Origin: JBBQHX01 sp038324385
GTDB lineage: Bacteria > Gemmatimonadota > Gemmatimonadetes > Gemmatimonadales > Gemmatimonadaceae
NCBI GenBank assembly: GCA_038324385.1
Contig: JBBQHX010000188.1
Coordinates: 1 to 7,310, forward strand
Direction: 5' to 3'
Length of the DNA: 7,310 nt
Of the stretch, positions 5,432 to 7,310 are shown one piece after another. Positions within the stretch are counted from its first letter, which is position 1; each line of letters begins with the position of its first letter. Position numbers and translations under genes: made by a program. A model generated the notes under the pieces. That model was not told the origin of the DNA, did no database searches, and was given only the letters and a program-made list of their open reading frames with translations.

Positions 5432-6979
5432 CTAGCGCCGCGCCGGCGTTCCCGCCGCCGGCAGCGAGCGCGAGATGAAGTCGCGGATGTCCTCGTTCGA
5501 CGTCTCGAGGTCCTCGGCGCGCAGGTACATCATGTGCCCCGACCGATAGCCCTTGAACTCCAGACGGTCCTGAAAGCGGCCCGACGGGTCCATCGCCCAC
5601 ATGTTGTACTTGGCGTTGAAGTAGTCGGTGCCGCCGTCATAGTAGCCCGACTGGGTCAACACGCGCAGAAACGGATTTTCGGCCATCGCCTGCTGGAGCT
5701 GCTGTCCCGTGCGATCACCCTCACGATTCCACGGATTCACCGGACCGAAGAGCCAGTACTGCAGATCGGTGCGGAAGCCCAGTTCCTCGCGCAGGTAGTG
5801 GTTGATCGCCGGCGCGAAGGCGTGGTTCCACGACGTCAGCGCCGGATCGAAATCGGGGGAGATACCGGCGTCGCTGCGGTCGAGTCCACGATAGCGCGAG
5901 TCCAGCCGCCCGACGGTGAGTCCCTGATCGCGCAGCAGCTCCTTCCAGAAGAACTGCGTCGGCACGGCCATGTTGTACTGGCGCACCGCGCCCGCGGCGA
6001 GCCCTGCGTAACGAGCGTACCGCGTGATCAGCGCCTCACGATCGGCGGCGGGGAGTGACCCGCCGCGCGTCATCGCCGGAATCAGCTCGTTGATCGTGAA
6101 CGCTTCGACCTCGGGCAGGATGGCGTCCAGGTCCCTGGCCTGCAGGTCGGGCGCGAGCGCCTTGTGGTACCAGGCGGTGGCGGCGTAGTAGGGCAGATAC
6201 ATCGCGTTGGCGACGGGTCCGCTGCGTTCCAGGCCAAGCCCCGTCGGCGAGACCAGGATCACGCCGTTGAGGTACATCCAGTGCGAGCCCTGGAGCCGCC
6301 CCGCGAGTCCGGCGACGCGCGTGGTGCCGTAGCTCTCGCCGATCAGGTACTTGGGCGACGTCCAGCGGCCAGCGCGGGTGACGAACATCTCGACCCACTT
6401 GGCGAGATAGGTGATGTCCTCGTTCACGCCGAAGAACTGCGTCCGCGCCGCGTCGCCGATGATGCGCGAGAAGCCGGTGTTGACGGGATCGATGTAGACG
6501 ATGTCGGCCACGTCGAGAATCGAATGCGGGTTATCCTCGATGCCGTACGGCTGGAGGGGATAGCCTTCGTCGTCGATCCGAAGGAGCTTCGGTCCCGTAT
6601 AGGCGATGTGCATCCAGACCGACGCCGAACCCGGTCCGCCATTGAACGAGATGACCAGCGGCCGCACCGCCTGGTCGCGCACGTCCGTCCGCTCGTAGAA
6701 GGTGTAGAAGAGCGACGCCACCGGCTTGTTCTCGGCGTCGTAGGCCGGCTGCGTGCCGACGGTGACGCGGTAGGGAATCGACCGCCCCTTGATCGTCACG
6801 GCATCGGTGGACCGGATGGCCGTGTCGGGAATGATGCGGATCGACTCGGCCGTCGGGGCGCTCGCGGCCGGCCGCGCGGGCGCCGCGGCCGGCGCCCCAC
6901 CGGGGCGGCCCTGGGCGGCGAGTGGCGACGCGAACGCGAGGACGAGCAGCACGGGGCGGACGAGTGCACGTGGTGGCAT
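5432..6979 (-). CDS. Exported S10 family serine carboxypeptidase-like protein
   Basis: The 515-residue product begins with a Sec signal peptide (residues 1-22, likely cleavage SPLAA|Q), then a Pro/Ala/Gly-rich linker to about residue 45. The alpha/beta-hydrolase core follows. FNGGPGSAS (112-120) forms the oxyanion region, GESYG (214-218) carries nucleophile Ser216, GYYDGGTDY (445-453) carries the likely acid Asp448, and YRSGHMMY (478-485) carries His482. The full triad and the NGGPGS motif identify peptidase family S10, whose members remove C-terminal residues from peptides, generally at acidic pH; the length is normal for the bacterial branch. It should act in the periplasm or outside the cell. 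The frame is open to an ATG at 7063, but that start would put 28 extra residues before the signal peptide and lies upstream of the likely promoter box, so I use the ATG at 6979. The Shine-Dalgarno is weak (GGA 5 nt before the ATG). It is transcribed divergently from the pseudouridine synthase gene. Confidence 0.93.
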   Translation of the reverse strand: MPPRALVRPVLLVLAFASPLAAQGRPGGAPAAAPARPAASAPTAESIRIIPDTAIRSTDAVTIKGRSIPYRVTVGTQPAYDAENKPVASLFYTFYERTDVRDQAVRPLVISFNGGPGSASVWMHIAYTGPKLLRIDDEGYPLQPYGIEDNPHSILDVADIVYIDPVNTGFSRIIGDAARTQFFGVNEDITYLAKWVEMFVTRAGRWTSPKYLIGESYGTTRVAGLAGRLQGSHWMYLNGVILVSPTGLGLERSGPVANAMYLPYYAATAWYHKALAPDLQARDLDAILPEVEAFTINELIPAMTRGGSLPAADREALITRYARYAGLAAGAVRQYNMAVPTQFFWKELLRDQGLTVGRLDSRYRGLDRSDAGISPDFDPALTSWNHAFAPAINHYLREELGFRTDLQYWLFGPVNPWNREGDRTGQQLQQAMAENPFLRVLTQSGYYDGGTDYFNAKYNMWAMDPSGRFQDRLEFKGYRSGHMMYLRAEDLETSNEDIRDFISRSLPAAGTPARR

Positions 6980-7035
6980 CGGAATCCGTCGTGGGTGTGA
7001 GAGAGTGGCGGACCGCGCGAGGCGGCCCCACGCCC

Positions 7036-7043
7036 CTAAACTA
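7036..7043 (-). promoter_or_regulatory. Candidate promoter box for the S10 peptidase gene
   Basis: The minus strand reads TAGTTTAG, one mismatch from TAnnTTTG at the fixed positions, 56 nt upstream of the ATG at 6979. TTCG lies 19 nt further upstream (7063-7066), one mismatch from the TTTG -33 element of Bacteroidetes-type promoters. This is the best promoter candidate in the window, and it supports the downstream start codon over the ATG at 7063. Confidence 0.45.
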
Positions 7044-7090
7044 TCGCGCGGACCGATCGGCACGAACCGCCATCGCGACGCTCGAATCGG

Positions 7091-7100
7091 GCACCGGTGC
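7091..7100. promoter_or_regulatory. Palindrome GCACCGGTGC in the divergent promoter region
   Basis: This perfect 10-bp palindrome lies 2 nt upstream of TATCGT (7103-7108), a possible -10 box for the plus-strand pseudouridine synthase gene. The position suits an operator, but a 10-bp palindrome in GC-rich DNA may be chance. A second short palindrome, CCGATCGG (7053-7060), lies upstream of the S10 promoter box. Confidence 0.25.
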
Positions 7101-7176
7101 GCTATCGTGAAGAACGGACGGCCGCCGCGATCGCGGGCGCGGATCCCCTGTCCCTCCCAAACCCGACGTGCCTGGA

Positions 7177-7310
7177 ATGAAGCTGCTCAAGTACATCGCC
7201 AATCTCGGCTACGGTAGCCGGCGTGAGGTCCGCTTCCTCTTCGCCGCCGGCCGCATCACGCGCCGCGACGGCGAGCCGCTGGGCGAGAGCAGCGTGTTCA
7301 CGCACGACGA
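7177..7310 (+). CDS. S4-domain pseudouridine synthase, RsuA/RluB type (3' truncated)
   Basis: Only the first 44 residues are inside the window. They form an S4 RNA-binding domain: MKLLKYIANLGYGSRREVRFLFAAG matches its two-helix start, and GRITRRDGEP its strand and turn. An S4 domain at the very N-terminus, followed by a spaced element like SSVFTHDE, is the usual opening of RsuA/RluB/RluE/RluF enzymes, which convert specific uridines of 16S or 23S rRNA to pseudouridine in the cytoplasm. In this family the catalytic Asp lies in the part beyond the window, so the exact member and rRNA target cannot be set; RsuA-like (16S position 516) is my best guess. ATG at 7177 gives a normal S4 N-terminus; GTG at 7168 is an in-frame alternative. 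No clear Shine-Dalgarno precedes either one. A stand-alone S4 protein is less likely but not excluded. Confidence 0.82.
   Translation, partial: MKLLKYIANLGYGSRREVRFLFAAGRITRRDGEPLGESSVFTHD

Noticed and set aside
5396..6058. A 220-codon plus-strand frame over the 3' half of the S10 gene
   Set aside because: No recognisable domain, and it would begin inside the terminator hairpin. The opposite strand encodes the S10 Asp and His catalytic motifs.
6980..7063. N-terminal extension of the S10 gene to an ATG at 7063
   Set aside because: The extension would precede a good signal peptide and start upstream of the best promoter box in the window.
1..7310. Search for CRISPR, insertion sequence, tRNA, riboswitch, toxin-antitoxin or defence genes
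   Set aside because: I saw no repeat array, transposase or terminal inverted repeats, no tRNA-like fold, no known riboswitch core and no defence-type domains. All sizeable genes belong to ordinary transporter, hydrolase, oxidoreductase or RNA-modification families.

Overview
This 7.3-kb window is uniformly GC-rich, with third codon positions dominated by G and C, and is packed with bacterial genes. It holds five complete genes (one of them small and uncertain) and two genes cut by the window edges. I see no mobile element, CRISPR array, tRNA or rRNA. Three traits suggest the Fibrobacteres-Chlorobi-Bacteroidetes (FCB) assemblage, most plausibly a Gemmatimonadota-like soil or aquatic bacterium: very high GC, Sec signal peptides that end in Ala-Gln, and promoter-like boxes resembling TAnnTTTG. 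The taxonomic placement is inference; no marker gene is present.

Layout, left to right. Positions 3-713 (+) encode the C-terminal half of a MATE-family efflux transporter that enters from the left. It meets, tail to tail, a possible 55-residue acidic small protein at 758-925 (-); the gap holds two overlapping, mutually exclusive hairpins. Next come two exported amidohydrolases on the minus strand: an Amidohydro_3 (YtcJ-like) enzyme at 2187-3935, then an Amidohydro_2 enzyme at 1051-2190. They overlap by four bases (ATGA), and the second gene's strong Shine-Dalgarno lies inside the first. A divergent intergenic region (3936-4174) separates this pair from a Tat-exported Rossmann-fold epimerase/dehydratase-like protein at 4175-5347 (+). 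That gene converges on an exported S10 serine carboxypeptidase-like protein at 5432-6979 (-), with a perfect 16-bp hairpin between the two stop codons. A second divergent region (6980-7176) leads to the start of an S4-domain, RsuA/RluB-type pseudouridine synthase at 7177 (+), cut by the right edge.

How the genes may work together: all four complete large genes carry export signals (three Sec, one Tat). Their products are hydrolases or a sugar/nucleotide-type oxidoreductase, so the middle of the window looks like scavenging or processing functions of the cell envelope. Only the amidohydrolase pair shows real evidence of co-expression. The flanking MATE and pseudouridine synthase genes look like unrelated neighbours. 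I found no convincing new defence or mobile system. The most informative oddities are the consistent Ala|Gln cleavage sites, the Tat-exported nucleotide-binding protein, the small acidic ORF and the hairpins at the convergent gene ends.
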